Part shown: positions 50,940 to 61,510 of the stretch, in pieces | How the letters are laid out: each line of letters opens with the position of its first letter | Numbering within the stretch: the first letter of the stretch is position 1 | Origin: Sanguinoderma infundibulare | Lineage: Eukaryota; Basidiomycota; Agaricomycetes; Polyporales; Polyporaceae | Length of the DNA: 64,000 nt | Assembly (NCBI GenBank): GCA_032821775.1 | Contig: JAVLRN010000006.1 | Location: 248,001-312,000, forward strand | Reading direction: 5' to 3' | Made by a program: the position numbers and the translations under genes | Notes under the pieces: generated by a model | Seen by the model: the letters and a program-made list of their open reading frames with translations, nothing else | What the model was told of the DNA's origin: nothing | Databases searched by the model: none

Positions 50940-52453
50940 GTTGATGAGCCATCCGCGAAGTGCCCGCGGGCCAGCAGCGCCGTCGAAGGACCCAACAGAA
51001 GAGCTCATCAAATCCATGTCATCCATGTCCATCGCCGAGTCTCCCGTATCCTTGCGCACACGGGAAAAACAGCAGGCCGTGGAAGCCTCCTCTGCGACAT
51101 CAACTCAGACATCCCCGTCCGAAACCATCCCTGGTTTAGGCCAGCTACGGCGGCCGGCGCGCACCGCTCCTCCCAGTGTTTGAAGTACCCGGAGCATACA
51201 TGCATGGAGTGGACCTGCCGTGAGGGTACAGCAATGGCTATGAATTGTCAGGTAAGTGAGAGCGCGCAGCACCCGATGACACGCATCCGCGGTTAATTGA
51301 TTTCGGATGTGCCAACTCAGCAAATAGATGTCACGAGATGGCTAAGCGAATTGGTTTAGCCCTCTGTTTGTGTTGCTTTGGCCATGCTGTCGGTCGTGAA
51401 CGGGGACTTGAATCCCTTCGGACATCTCCCCACCCTTCCCTGTCTACCTCCCTTCGCCCTTCCCCCTTGACCCATCCATCCCTTCTCTTGTGCCTCGGCC
51501 CCCATTCATTGACTCATGACTACTACAGTGCGACGACGGCCTCTCCACGGTCTCCTACAACTTGCAAGGTAAGCTAGTCGTCTGTTTGCTCGTGGCTTTG
51601 GATTCTTTCGAAAGATGCCTCTGCTGCACCTAGCCAGCCTCCAGAGAGCGTCGAGTGCGCATCGTCGTCATCGAGCGAGGACGGGGATGGGAACGGGCCA
51701 GTCAGAATCCTGCACCGGGACCTGGACGAGGAGAACTTTGAGTTTCGGGCAGACGGAATCAGTGTCGTGAGCGCGGAGGTCGTGAACGGGATGGGTGTAC
51801 CATCACCCCCAGTTCTTCCTGCCCCGCATGCAGATCGGCCGTCATTTCCCCCGTCCGTCACGCCGGTCTCGCGACAAACCTTGTCTTCTCACTCCCACGC
51901 CGTCTATGTAGGCCCCGCTCCCTTCTGATGCGTCTTTGCCTCCTCCATGTGCCTTTGATGACCCCCAGACTCTTTCGGTCGCCGCTCATGACCATGTCCA
52001 GTCCTCTTCCACATCCCAAAACGCGCTCGCTCATCAGTCTGCACGTTCCAGCATAGACTCCACAACGACTTACTCAACGCTTGGCTACGCTCTCGCGTCT
52101 GACCCTTCTAGAGCCCCCAAATCGCACTACTATCGACAGCCGTCCTCCGTCCCAAATGGCATCCGACAGTCGATACATGTACCATCTGCACGAAGTCGCG
52201 CCCGCGCACCCACACCCTTATCCATACGCTTCTTATCCCAGCACGGACAATATGCCCAAGGATCTTCACGCCCGCCCAGCCCATTCAGCACGTCCCTCCT
52301 CCCGCCGCATACAGCAGCCCTCCTCCAACATACCCCGCGCAACCTGGAGATCCCCAACCAGGCTACGCCCCGCCTCCTCCGCACCCTCAAAAGACCCTCA
52401 CGCACTCGCTGCATGTTCGTTGACATGCAACGCTCTCCTCCCTTCGCGTCCAA
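50940..52453 (+). pseudogene. Remnant of an unrecognised spliced gene, copy E
   Basis: As copy B. A private CpG transition at 51,385 lies in the proposed intron between the Cys-rich exon and the 40-bp exon. Confidence 0.4.
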
Positions 52454-52459
52454 CTAAGG

Positions 52460-52939
52460 TCGGATAGTATCGCGGTCACGGTTTTCTGGAATGCGGACAG
52501 TCCACGACGTCTGTGTCTCCTCGAGATCCTCAATCTCAGTTCCGACCTTGCGCTCTACGTTCAGTCTTTGGAATTGGCGGGCGCAGCAGGTGCGGTCCCG
52601 GAGTGGGATCGTGATACCCTGCGGCTATGGGAGCGGTTCCCCAACCTCCGTCGCCTCACATTCGCGGGACTCCGAGTTGGCTTCAACGTCGACGGTGCTT
52701 CGGGTCCCATCGGCGACCTCTGCAAGACCGTGCCTCATCTCGAAGAGCTCGTCTTCGTGGGAGCCAAGGTGCGGAACCTCTGCCCGTCGCCGCCCTGGGA
52801 CGCTCGGCCGGATCTCGTCCTGGCCTTGAAGCAGTTCAAAATCACGGGCGGCTTCGCCACCTGGGGCGCTCTCTCTCGACTCGTGGACACGCTCTTGTGC
52901 TGGGGAATGCATGCCTTCCTGGATCGAGCTGACGTGTGA
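52460..52939 (+). pseudogene. Leucine-rich, F-box-family-like fragment, copy E
   Basis: No coding difference from copy A was seen. Confidence 0.45.
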
Positions 52940-53069
52940 CTCAGACCCGGACGACACATTCTCTTCGTCGCGGGATGTGCCATCCAACACGTGGGCGCCG
53001 GTCATCACGTCCATCGGTCCTCGGTTGTTCTCCTCGAGGGTGAGTATGTGTTCATTGACGGGTTTCTAG

Positions 53070-54536
53070 GAATCGCTGCTGTGAAGGAGATCCGCTCGAT
53101 TCGCCAATGGAGCTACGAGACGTTTGGCACCGAACGTACTGTCGAGTTCACCGTCATGGCCACGCCGGAGGACTTGAAGGTCAACGCTGCGTACATTTGT
53201 ATGGCCGACCGGTATGTCGAAGAACCGGGCGGTTCCAACAACAACAACTACGCGAATGTGGACCTCATCGTCGATGTCGTGGAGCGCGCAGGTGTTCACG
53301 CCGTCTGGGTGGGCTGGGCTCATGCCTCGGAAAACCCTCGTCTACCAGAAACGTTCGCGGCTAACAAGATTGTCTTCATTGGACCTCCCGGGAGCGCGAT
53401 GCGTAGTCTGTGAGACAAGATTTCTAGCACTATCGTGGCGCAGAGCACTGACGTTCCGACCATGGCCTGGTCCAGTACAGGGATCACGAAGACCGAGCTC
53501 TCCGCAGACGGTTTCGTTACCGTGCCTGAGGATGTGTACCAGTCAGCTTGTGTAACCACGGTCGAGGAGGGTCTGGTGCGGGCGGAGGAGATCGGCTTCC
53601 CGGTGATGATCAAGGCGTCGGAAGGTGGAGGAGGTAAAGGTATCCGCAAGGTCGAGTCTGCGGACGCGTTCAAGAACGCCTTCCATGCAGTCGTGGGAGA
53701 AATCCCTGGTATGTTTCAGCACACGTTCAACGCGTTATTCCCTCCCTTACTCTGGTATAGGTTCTCCTACTTTCATCATGAAGCGAGCCGGCCAGGCACG
53801 TCATTTGGAGGTCCAGCTTCTCGCTGACCAGTACGGCAACGCCGTTTCACTCTTTGGTCGCGACTGTTCGGTCCAGCGTCGGCACCAGAAAATCATCGAG
53901 GAGGCGCCTGTTACCATTGCGGATACGAAGACTTTCGAGAAGATGGAGCACGCAGCCGTCCGGTTGGTTGGCGAAGCTCGTCGGGTATGTCAGTGCTGGG
54001 ACTGTCGAGTGTACGTTTTATGCTCTCCGTGACATGGTTGAGGATACTGATCTTGGGAATAGACCTCTACAGCCACGCCGAAGATGTCTTCTACTTCCTC
54101 GAGCTCAACCGTCGTCTTCAGGTCGAGCACCCGACAACCGAGATGGTGTCCGGTGTCAACCTTCCCGCCGCTCAGCTCCAGGTTGCCATGGATATTCCAC
54201 TTCACCGTATTCGCCACATCCGCGCGCTCTATGGTGTCGAGCACAACGGAAGCTTGAGATGGACTTCGACATGGTTGACCCTGAGGCGAGCACCCTCCAG
54301 CGCAAGCCTCGTCCCAAGGGTCACGTCATCGCTGTTCATATCACCGCAGAGAATCCGGACGCAGGTTTCAAGCCATCGTCCGGTTCGTAGCAGGACCTCA
54401 ATTTCCGTTCGAGTACCAACGTCTGGGGTTACTTCTCGGTCGGCAGCGCTGGTGGTTTGCACGAGTTCGCGGATTCGCAGCACGTCGTGTCTCACAGTCC
54501 GAATCCGCACGACACTCGGTGTGCGCATGTGGAACT
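53070..54536 (+). pseudogene. Acetyl-CoA carboxylase biotin carboxylase relic, copy E
   Basis: Same lesions as the other copies, with stops at 53,411 and 54,388. Confidence 0.95.
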
Positions 54537-54984
54537 TGGTACGTACGTCGCCTGGAGTTTTGTACTTTGCGGAAGTCATGGTATCTCGACCAGACTCGGC
54601 ATTGACCAAGTTCAAGGGCGCGTACACACTTGGTACGCTGTTCCTCCGATTGCGGTGCCTGCGAACACTAACTGCGGTTGTTTGACAGGATGTTCGTGGG
54701 TTGTCTGGACATCTTGGTACCACCTCCGCCCGGAACGTGGTACTGTGCCGTTCGCCTGCGGAGTACCCGAGCATGGTAAGTTCTCGCTCCTGTGGTGTTC
54801 GAGTCCCGCGCGGTTCACTGACGTCTATTCGGATTTTCAGTACTTGATGTGCGAATCTCGAACGTTCACAGTGCAAACACTCGGTATGATCTCCGCTCGC
54901 CCATGGACGACGTCGGCCGCTTCCGGTATTCCTCCCTACATCACCGCTCGCGCGCTATTCCATCTCTTGCAATCTCCCAACTAA
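54537..54984 (+). pseudogene. Orphan exons downstream of the ACC relic, copy E
   Basis: As copy A. It matches A, not its neighbour D, at unit positions 3,391 and 3,405. Confidence 0.3.
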
Positions 54985-55269
54985 AAACAGCAGAAGCGAC
55001 ACCCCAGGGTGAGCTAGTTTGTTCGGCGCGGGGCGCCACATATCTCAACATCCTCAGACTCTCCTGCGCCCCATGCGCGGCCTCTCGAGTCAGATTGGTG
55101 GTGATTCGCGGGGGTGCATAGTGTGCATATACGAGTAGTGTGCTATGTTTAGCGTAGCTCCAATGAAATACGTCGTTTTCGCTGAACTCCCGAGTGTATG
55201 CATTGAGTGCGCTACTGCCCAGAACATGTCCTCCTGTCCCTCGGATGCCTATACCATACCACAGAGCTG

Positions 55270-55329
55270 TCCTACTGTACTATAGAGCCCAAAACATGCT
55301 CCTACTGTATTATAGAGCCCAAAACATGC
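55270..55329. repeat. 30-bp minirepeat x2, copy E
   Basis: Same two copies as at 4,114, unchanged in number. Confidence 0.9.
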
Positions 55330-55891
55330 TCCTATAGTCCCTAATACATGCCCTATCACACTCGTTCTACCTGGTACTCCCGTCGTCGCTTGCCGCACTT
55401 GGCCACACTCTACTCAACGCCTCCCATCAAAACACGAAGCGCTCACCGCTGGACCCACAAGCCAAACAACACAGCTCGGGCCATCCCTCCCAGTGGGGAC
55501 CTGACTATGTAGCATGGTCGTAGTGCGGAGAGTAAGCGTTCGGGTGGCGCACCTTGATGTGCTTCCTCTTCCTCTTCTGACCCTGGCGTCAGAGTTGCGG
55601 CGAGAAGATGGCCGATGAAAAGAAAGTACGTCGCAGGTATGTACCGATTTTCGGGGTGTGAACGGTGATCTAAAAATGAGCGTACAAACCGACAACACAA
55701 CGAGAACGAGTGGTAAGACATAAATAGCATGTACCGACCAGTGACCCACAGTCCGTCCCTCCAACCGTCGATCGCTTGACTCCCAGGTCGACGAGATCCC
55801 TGAATAGAAAACACTAAGCGAGCCAGTCCTCGAACACGCGGCAGCTCGAGCACGCACCAGAAGAACACTCACATCCCGCTCGCCTTCCAAC

Positions 55892-58275
55892 CTAGTCCTT
55901 CGACCACATATGCAACAGCGCAGAAACCGGCCCCTTGCTATTCCCATTCCCACTCCCGCCCGCCGCCCCCGCATAGAACGATGGCGGCTGCGCTCCATAC
56001 CCATACCCATACCCATACCCGCCACTCGCCCCGCTCGCCGCCGGTGTGAGGTAGGGCGGAGCGGCGCCCTGCGACGGCTGCGGGAACGCCATCGACCCCG
56101 GTCTTGGGCGTGATGACGATGGGGGTCCGGGAGGCGGAGTAGCGTACATGCCCGGGTTCGACGGCGACGGCTGGTACGGGTGCGACATATGCGGCGGCGC
56201 GTAGACCTGATTGTACGGATGCGGCTGCGGACGTGGAGATGGGGACGGTGATGGGGACGCGGACGGTTTTGAGAGCTTGTTGGTCGATGGCGGGGGAGCG
56301 AGCGACGGGGGCGGGGTCAGGACGTGCGCGTGCACGGACGACTCACGCCTGGCTTTGTCCTTCTTCCTGCTCTCTCTCTCCATCCGTTCGCGCTCCTTCT
56401 CCATCTTCCTGCTCTCCTTCTCGGCCTTCTTCCGTTCCTTCTCCGACAGCTCCGTCATCGGCGGGGCTTGGGGCGGAAGCATCGCGGGCGGTGGCGGGGC
56501 GCACTGCGGCGATGCCGGGCGTTGCATGGGTACGTTCGAGCTTGACGCGCGGCGCTGGGCGTTCGGGGGGTTCGCTTTGGGACGTAGTTCGGGCATGTCG
56601 ATCTTGCTGAGGTGCACGGTGAGGCTTGTGGGAGGGGCGTATTGGTCCTGCGCTTTGGCCCTCGTCAAATTGGGATCGTCGAGGTTTATGCGCCGTGGGC
56701 CCTTGCGCTTCTCAGTCTCATAGATGACGTATTGATGCAGCTCTTCCTCTTCCTCAATGCCTGAAGATCGAAAATGAGCGTTGGGAAGGTACATATAAGC
56801 ATGTATGAGAACATACCGGCCTTGTGCCGTAGCCGCTTCGTCTCCTCGACAACCTTGAGCACCTTCGGCACCTGGACCTGCGATGCCGAACGTATGCTGA
56901 TGAACAGCATCGCCTCATCCTGCACCCCAAAGCCCTCAAAGCTCAGTGCCCATTCATGGTCCATTGCCAGACGAATGACAGATTACAGATGTGGGCGGCA
57001 CTCACGTTCAGCAGCCGCTCCGCGTACTGCGCGTAGTCAATCACGTCGCACTCCTCCCAAACCTCGACGTCATTCACGTCGCCCTCACCCAACGCATTCC
57101 GCAGCGCGTGCATCTCGGCCACGCGCTCGACGCCTGTCCGCGGTGCAGGCTTTGGGGGAAGCGCCGGAGGCTCTGCGTCCGGGATCACATGTAGGGGCGG
57201 CGGTAGATTGGATACAGCGAAAGGTAGAGCTGGGGCCGAGATTGGCGTCGATGGCGAGGTGGCGGGGGAGAGGACTGGAGGGACGGCGGCTGGAACTGAG
57301 GGGCCAGGGACAGGGACAGGAAGGGAGTTCTCGCGTGGTGCGTGGTGCGCCTCGTTGAGGTCGGAGAAGGTGAGGAGGGCGGTGATGATGGCGATTTCGA
57401 GCCCTTTGCGGTCGTTGATGTCAAATCTAGCGCAAGACGTCAGTATATGCACTCAGGATAGGAGAGGTGCTCAATTCCTCTAGACGTAGACGCAGGACGC
57501 ACTCAAAGCTCATGTGATGAGATGCTCGGCAACGCGGGGCTAGCCGAAGTACTCGTCCCCGAGGTGAGGAGGGTACGATAGAGGCGTTGGGATAAAGCGG
57601 GCGGAAGGACAGAGGCACATGGCTCGCGGACTATCATCCATTCCCCAGAGTGCGTCCAACGTCCAGCGTCCAGATAGATTGAGCACCCCCGTTGGGGAAA
57701 GAGGCCGAGAACGCACCGGTTGATGTTGTAGTCAAGGATCTGAACGTTACGGGTCTGGAGCTTGCCTGGGGGCTCCTTGGTCTGCGCGACGAGCACGGCA
57801 GGGTCAGGTTTGCGGATCATGAAGCATTCTTCTCGCTTCCACTCGAAGTCGTGTCTGGAGGGTAGGGTTTGGGGTTCTGCAAGGCTCGGATGTCTGAGGA
57901 CGGGGAGGACTCACTCTTCCCACTTGAATGCCCATTTGAACGTGAGTACTCCTGTGGACTTGAGCTCGATGATGGAGTCAGGGTTGTGTAACTGGAGCGT
58001 CTTGTGCTTGCTCGTCGGGCTTGGTGCAGAAACAGAGGCGAGTAGGCCTTGGGAGAGGGTATCTATTGCGTGATGATCACATACCGCCCGCCATCAACGC
58101 TGGCGACCGCCGCCTAAACGGGGATGTATGACGTACCGTAGACCTCTATCTTGTACTCGCTCGTCGGAACCCGTCTCTTGGTATAATGGGCGACACCTTT
58201 GGGGTCGACGAGGTCTATAATGCTGCGATCCTCCTGGCGGGGCACGAAGGTGAGAGAGAAGAGGTCATACGACAT
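55892..58275 (-). CDS. Intact six-exon gene, 605-residue conserved protein of unknown function (array-edge copy)
   Basis: Exons on the minus strand are 58,275-58,137, 58,062-57,915, 57,854-57,717, 57,426-57,006, 56,919-56,817 and 56,760-55,892. All introns are GT-AG, phases agree, and the product is 605 residues starting MSYDLFSLTF. Residues 1-165 are folded-looking and end in the hydrophobic helix GLEIAIITALLTF (150-162). That pattern could suit a tubby/LOR-like barrel, but this is a guess. Residues 170-245 are proline-rich. Residues 250-345 look folded (FISIRSASQVQVPKVLKVVEE). Residues 420-455 form a charged Lys/Glu/Arg helix, probably coiled coil. The C-terminus is Pro/Ser/Tyr-rich with GYGYGYGYG. 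No signal peptide is visible. The last 78 codons or so are array-type sequence. An upstream non-coding exon is likely, since a pyrimidine-rich tract and CCGCAG lie just before the start. Confidence 0.85.
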
Positions 58276-58826
58276 CGCGGAGGCGGACTTCGACTTCGGA
58301 ATGATCCCTATGTTTCTGAGCGGACTGACTGCGGCCGTGAGTCCAAAGAGAAGACGGGAGAGGGATTAGGGAGGAGGAGAGGAGGAGAAGAGAGGGTCGA
58401 TGGACGTCGATGTCCGAGCATGGCGGGCGGGTGTGAATGCAGGATGCTGTGCTCACTGCGCCGCGGCTACGACAGCTTTGAGCAGGTCTCCTTCCCCCCA
58501 CCATCGGCATTCTTCCCCTGTTGTCTCCATCGCTGCAACACCGCATACACCTCTCTCTCATGCATAACCCAGAACATTGCGAATCGTCTAACTGGTCCGT
58601 TCTGCGAACGCTCGAAGTTGATGCTGCGTAAGGTATGATGCCCTTGTCTCGTGGACGAGGCTCGTCTGCCGCTGTGGCAATATATTAGACAGCCATGCAC
58701 AGGTTCCCTTGATGGATGACATGCACTTGGTCCATCGGGCACTTATTTAGTCTCGCCAACGTCTAACGTAGATCCGCCAGTCGGTAATGTGACTCGGCTC
58801 GGTACATGTGTTGAACGACGAGCACA
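56127..58826. repeat. Diverged single-copy homologue of unit positions 4,971-7,803
   Basis: Collinear with copy A 4,971-7,803 but about 130 bp shorter overall. It differs by many substitutions, including transversions, and by an in-frame 6-bp difference in the proline-rich coding stretch near 57,320. A segment of roughly 120 bp present in A-D near 7,350-7,475 is absent here near 58,490. Homology stops at about 58,826. There the array copies join directly to a GH32 fragment, while this locus continues into unique sequence. Confidence 0.9.
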
Positions 58827-59522
58827 CCGGACCTCGTATTACTCTCCAACGCGTCGGTAGGTCTTCCTGTCGTTTTAGTCAATATGATACCATTACTCAA
58901 GTACTGATGCTTCTGATTATATTTGTAAGGTGCAGATCGGGTCAACCGGTCTGGAGGACGAAGCATACCTCACGTTGGGCTTCTTGATACAATGCCCTCA
59001 GACAATCAAGCGACTTCCGACTTGAACGCTGAACATTCGTTTCATAGCCGATTGGCAGTCTGTCAATTCTCGGACATGTTACATACATGTGCGCGACACC
59101 TTGCACCGACTCACATTCCAACACCCATTCACGTTCTAAGTATTTGGCGACTGCATCGTGCGGGGCGGTCCAGTTGATTGCCGGCCACCACGTTTGACCG
59201 TGAGGTCCAAGACGACAGAACAGCACAAGCGAACCCAGTCGAGGCCCCATACAACGCTAAGTACATGCACATTCCTCATGCGCGAAAAGCAGTGAGCATG
59301 GTAGACCACTTAACCGAGAGCACGCTGATCGATAAAACCGGTTCTCCTCCGTTTTATGCAGCAGCTCGATACCTCACAAGCCATCCTCCAACGCCTCTTT
59401 TCCATCGGCTCCTCTACACGAGCACATCCTCGGTACGGGTACAGAGGCGTGGATTATCGTGCTTTTTTGCAGACTTACCAACGGCGTTCTTGCTCCTTGA
59501 CGGCGGTGATGAACAGATTCGC
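58827..59522. other. Unique intergenic region between the 605-residue gene and GH32
   Basis: This lies downstream of the end of homology to the array. With the 5' region of the minus-strand gene it forms a divergent promoter region of about 1.2 kb. The GH32 frame stays open upstream to about 59,178, so an N-terminal extension cannot be excluded. Nothing else is recognised. Confidence 0.5.
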
Positions 59523-61349
59523 ATGTCTCCCAGTGCCGGCGCGTCTTTTCCCGACCTCGTTAAGAACTCATGGAGACCACAAGTACACTTCTCACCGCCC
59601 AAGGTGAGAATATTCTCGAACAATCACCTCTTGTGATGTGATGTACTCAGAGATCGGTGGTCCAGGGATTCATGAATGACCCTAACGGTCTCTTCGTAGA
59701 TGCGGAAGGAACCTATCATCTGTACTATCAATGTTCGTGCCTCGGGACTATACAGTCACCACGACATTAACTAATGATCACTCACTGCGGTCCGGACAGA
59801 CAACCCAACCGGCCTTCTCACAGGGAACCAGCACTGGGGCCATGCGACCAGCAAGGACCTCTACCACTGGCTCGACCAGCCCATCGCGCTGTCCTCGCCC
59901 GACGCCGACTCGCAAGTGTTCAGCGGCTCGGCCGTCGTCGACACCCACAACACCTCCGGCTTCTTCCCCGACCAAACCAACGGCGTCGTCGCGATTTACA
60001 CTCTCAACACGCCCCGCGCCCAGGTGCAGGAGATCGCGTACTCGCGCGACGGCGGCTACACCTTCACGCGCTTCTCGGGCAACCCAGTGCTCGACGTCGG
60101 CTCCGCGCAGTTCCGCGATCCAAAGGTCATCTGGCACGCGGAGTCGGGGCGGTGGGTCATGGTCGTGGCCTTCGCGCAGGAGTTTGTGGTCGCGCTCTAC
60201 ACCTCGCCCAACCTTAAGGCCTGGACGCACGCGTCCGACTTCTCGCACCACGGCCTCCTCGGTCTGCAGTACGAATGCCCGAATCTCGTGCGCATGCCCG
60301 TGCGCAATCCATCAAAATGGAACCGCGAAAGCAAGCACGGCGGGGACGAACCCCGCCGTCCGAGTCCCAGCATTAACCTTGAGAATCACGCGCATAACAC
60401 CCACATGTACGTCCTCACTCTCAGCATCAACCCCGGCGCGCCGCTCGGCGGCTCGACGACACAATACTTCCCCGGCACGTTCGACGGCACGCGCTTCGTG
60501 TCCGTCGACGGCGCGGCACGTCTCGCGGACTTCGCGAAGGACAACTACGCCGCCCAGTTCTTTTACGGCACCCCTGATGACGAGGACGCGCTATCGTTTG
60601 GCTGGGTAGGCAATTGGCAGTACGCGCAGGCGACGCCAACGGCGCGCGAGGGCTGGAGGGGCGCGATGACCCTCCCGCGAAGGAGTTTCCTCACGCAGGG
60701 CACAGAGCGCGGGAGCTGGACCCTCGTGTCTGTCCCTGCGGACTTGAGCCCCGTCCTCGATCCGGATCCGCGGGCGGTTGTGCGAAAGGGGATGAGCGGA
60801 GACGGGCGGATTGCAGTGGACCTGAGCGGCTCCGAGTTCGCGAGTGGCGCATTCTCCTTCGACGTGAGCCTCGAGCTGACTCGTACTTGCCTCTCGCGAG
60901 CATCGCCGCCGCCGTCTGTGCCGGTGACGGACGTCGCCGCCACGCTCATCTTCGAGCTCTCCAGCTCCGATTCGGTCGAGTCCTTATCGTGGGGCTACCT
61001 CTTCCTGCGCGGGGGCGACATGCACTTCTACCTGGACCGCGGGCGGACGGCCGGGCTGCGCGAGCACCCGCTCTTCACGGACAGGTTCTCCACGTCCGTC
61101 GTGCATCCCACTGTCTCTCCCGAGCCCGCGCTGTTGACGATGTCGGCCGTGTTCGACCGGAGCGTGCTGGAGGTGTTCTTGGAGGAGGGCGTGGCGAGCG
61201 CGACGATGGCCGTCTTTCCGGGCGAGCGGCTGACGGCGCTCGAGGTTCGTGCGGAAGGATTGTGCGCGCTCGGGGATGCAAGCGTCAGCGTCGAGGTTCG
61301 TGCGTTGAGGAGTGTTTGGGGTGGCGGGGGCGCACGGAGAGTAACCTAG
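59523..61349 (+). CDS. Glycoside hydrolase family 32 (inulinase/invertase-type beta-fructofuranosidase)
   Basis: Exons 59,523-59,603, 59,666-59,732 and 59,800-61,349 splice in phase to 565 residues. All three GH32 signatures are present: WRPQVHFSPPKGFMNDPNG with nucleophile Asp32, FRDPKV with transition-state Asp156, and YECPNL with acid/base Glu208. They are followed by LSINPGAPLGG, QYFPGTFDG and a C-terminal beta-sandwich with RSVLEVFLE. The enzyme should release fructose from sucrose or fructans; sequence alone does not settle which. From the chosen ATG there is no signal peptide, suggesting an intracellular enzyme or a missed upstream exon. A loop of about 28 extra residues after NPSKW contains a perfect DNA hairpin. 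The gene is divergent to the 605-residue gene. Fragments of it occur in every array unit and just downstream. Confidence 0.93.
60337..60359. repeat. Perfect 9-bp inverted repeat inside GH32 coding sequence
   Basis: ACGGCGGGG and CCCCGCCGT flank a 5-base loop (ACGAA). It encodes part of the extra loop HGGDEPRR. The array fragments keep the surrounding sequence but have lost the pairing. Confidence 0.85.
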
Positions 61350-61399
61350 GATGTGGACGTCCCATGTTTGGTGCAACATATGGACTCAGTCCAGGGTCA

Positions 61400-61510
61400 G
61401 GGAGCACCCGCTCTTCATGGACACGTTCTCCACATCTGTACCCTCAGTTGGCTCCTCGCCCTCGACTTTGAACATGTCGGCTGACAGAAGTGTGTTGGAA
61501 GTGCCCTTGC
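61400..61510 (+). pseudogene. Short broken duplicate of the GH32 3' end
   Basis: The translation REHPLFMDTFSTS, then MSADRSVLEV, matches the GH32 C-terminal stretch at about 61,060-61,180 (REHPLFTDRFSTS, FDRSVLEVFLE) with internal deletions. It begins about 50 bp past the GH32 stop codon. Confidence 0.85.

Larger units (their letters stand above)
38368..51156. repeat. 12,789-bp tandem repeat unit, copy D
   Basis: Fourth copy and the most substituted. CpG transitions are seen at 40,480, 44,246, 44,346, 45,000, 45,044, 45,111, 45,835, 48,329, 49,945 and 50,931. It also has the only three non-CpG changes noticed in the array: 44,263, 49,435 and 50,171, all C-to-T on the plus strand. Non-genic stretches 42,196-43,102, 45,485-46,170, 46,423-48,496, 48,928-49,566 and 50,275-50,939 match copy A. 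Confidence 0.98.
51157..56126. repeat. Tandem repeat unit, partial copy E (array right edge)
   Basis: Fifth, incomplete copy. It is identical to D or A apart from CpG transitions (for example a private T at 51,385) up to 56,126. At 56,127 the match to copy A (4,971) changes abruptly from near-perfect to a scatter of transitions, transversions and indels. The non-genic stretch 54,985-55,891 matches copy A 3,829-4,735. Confidence 0.97.

Noticed and set aside
1..56126. Array as a pure assembly duplication artefact
   Set aside because: Copies carry private and differently shared variants, and the array meets diverged sequence at a defined edge. A simple assembler loop would give identical copies. 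Only raw reads can settle this fully.
59916..61349. GH32 gene starting at the internal ATG near 59,916
   Set aside because: This would omit the NDPNG nucleophile motif. Two upstream exons splice in phase and restore it.
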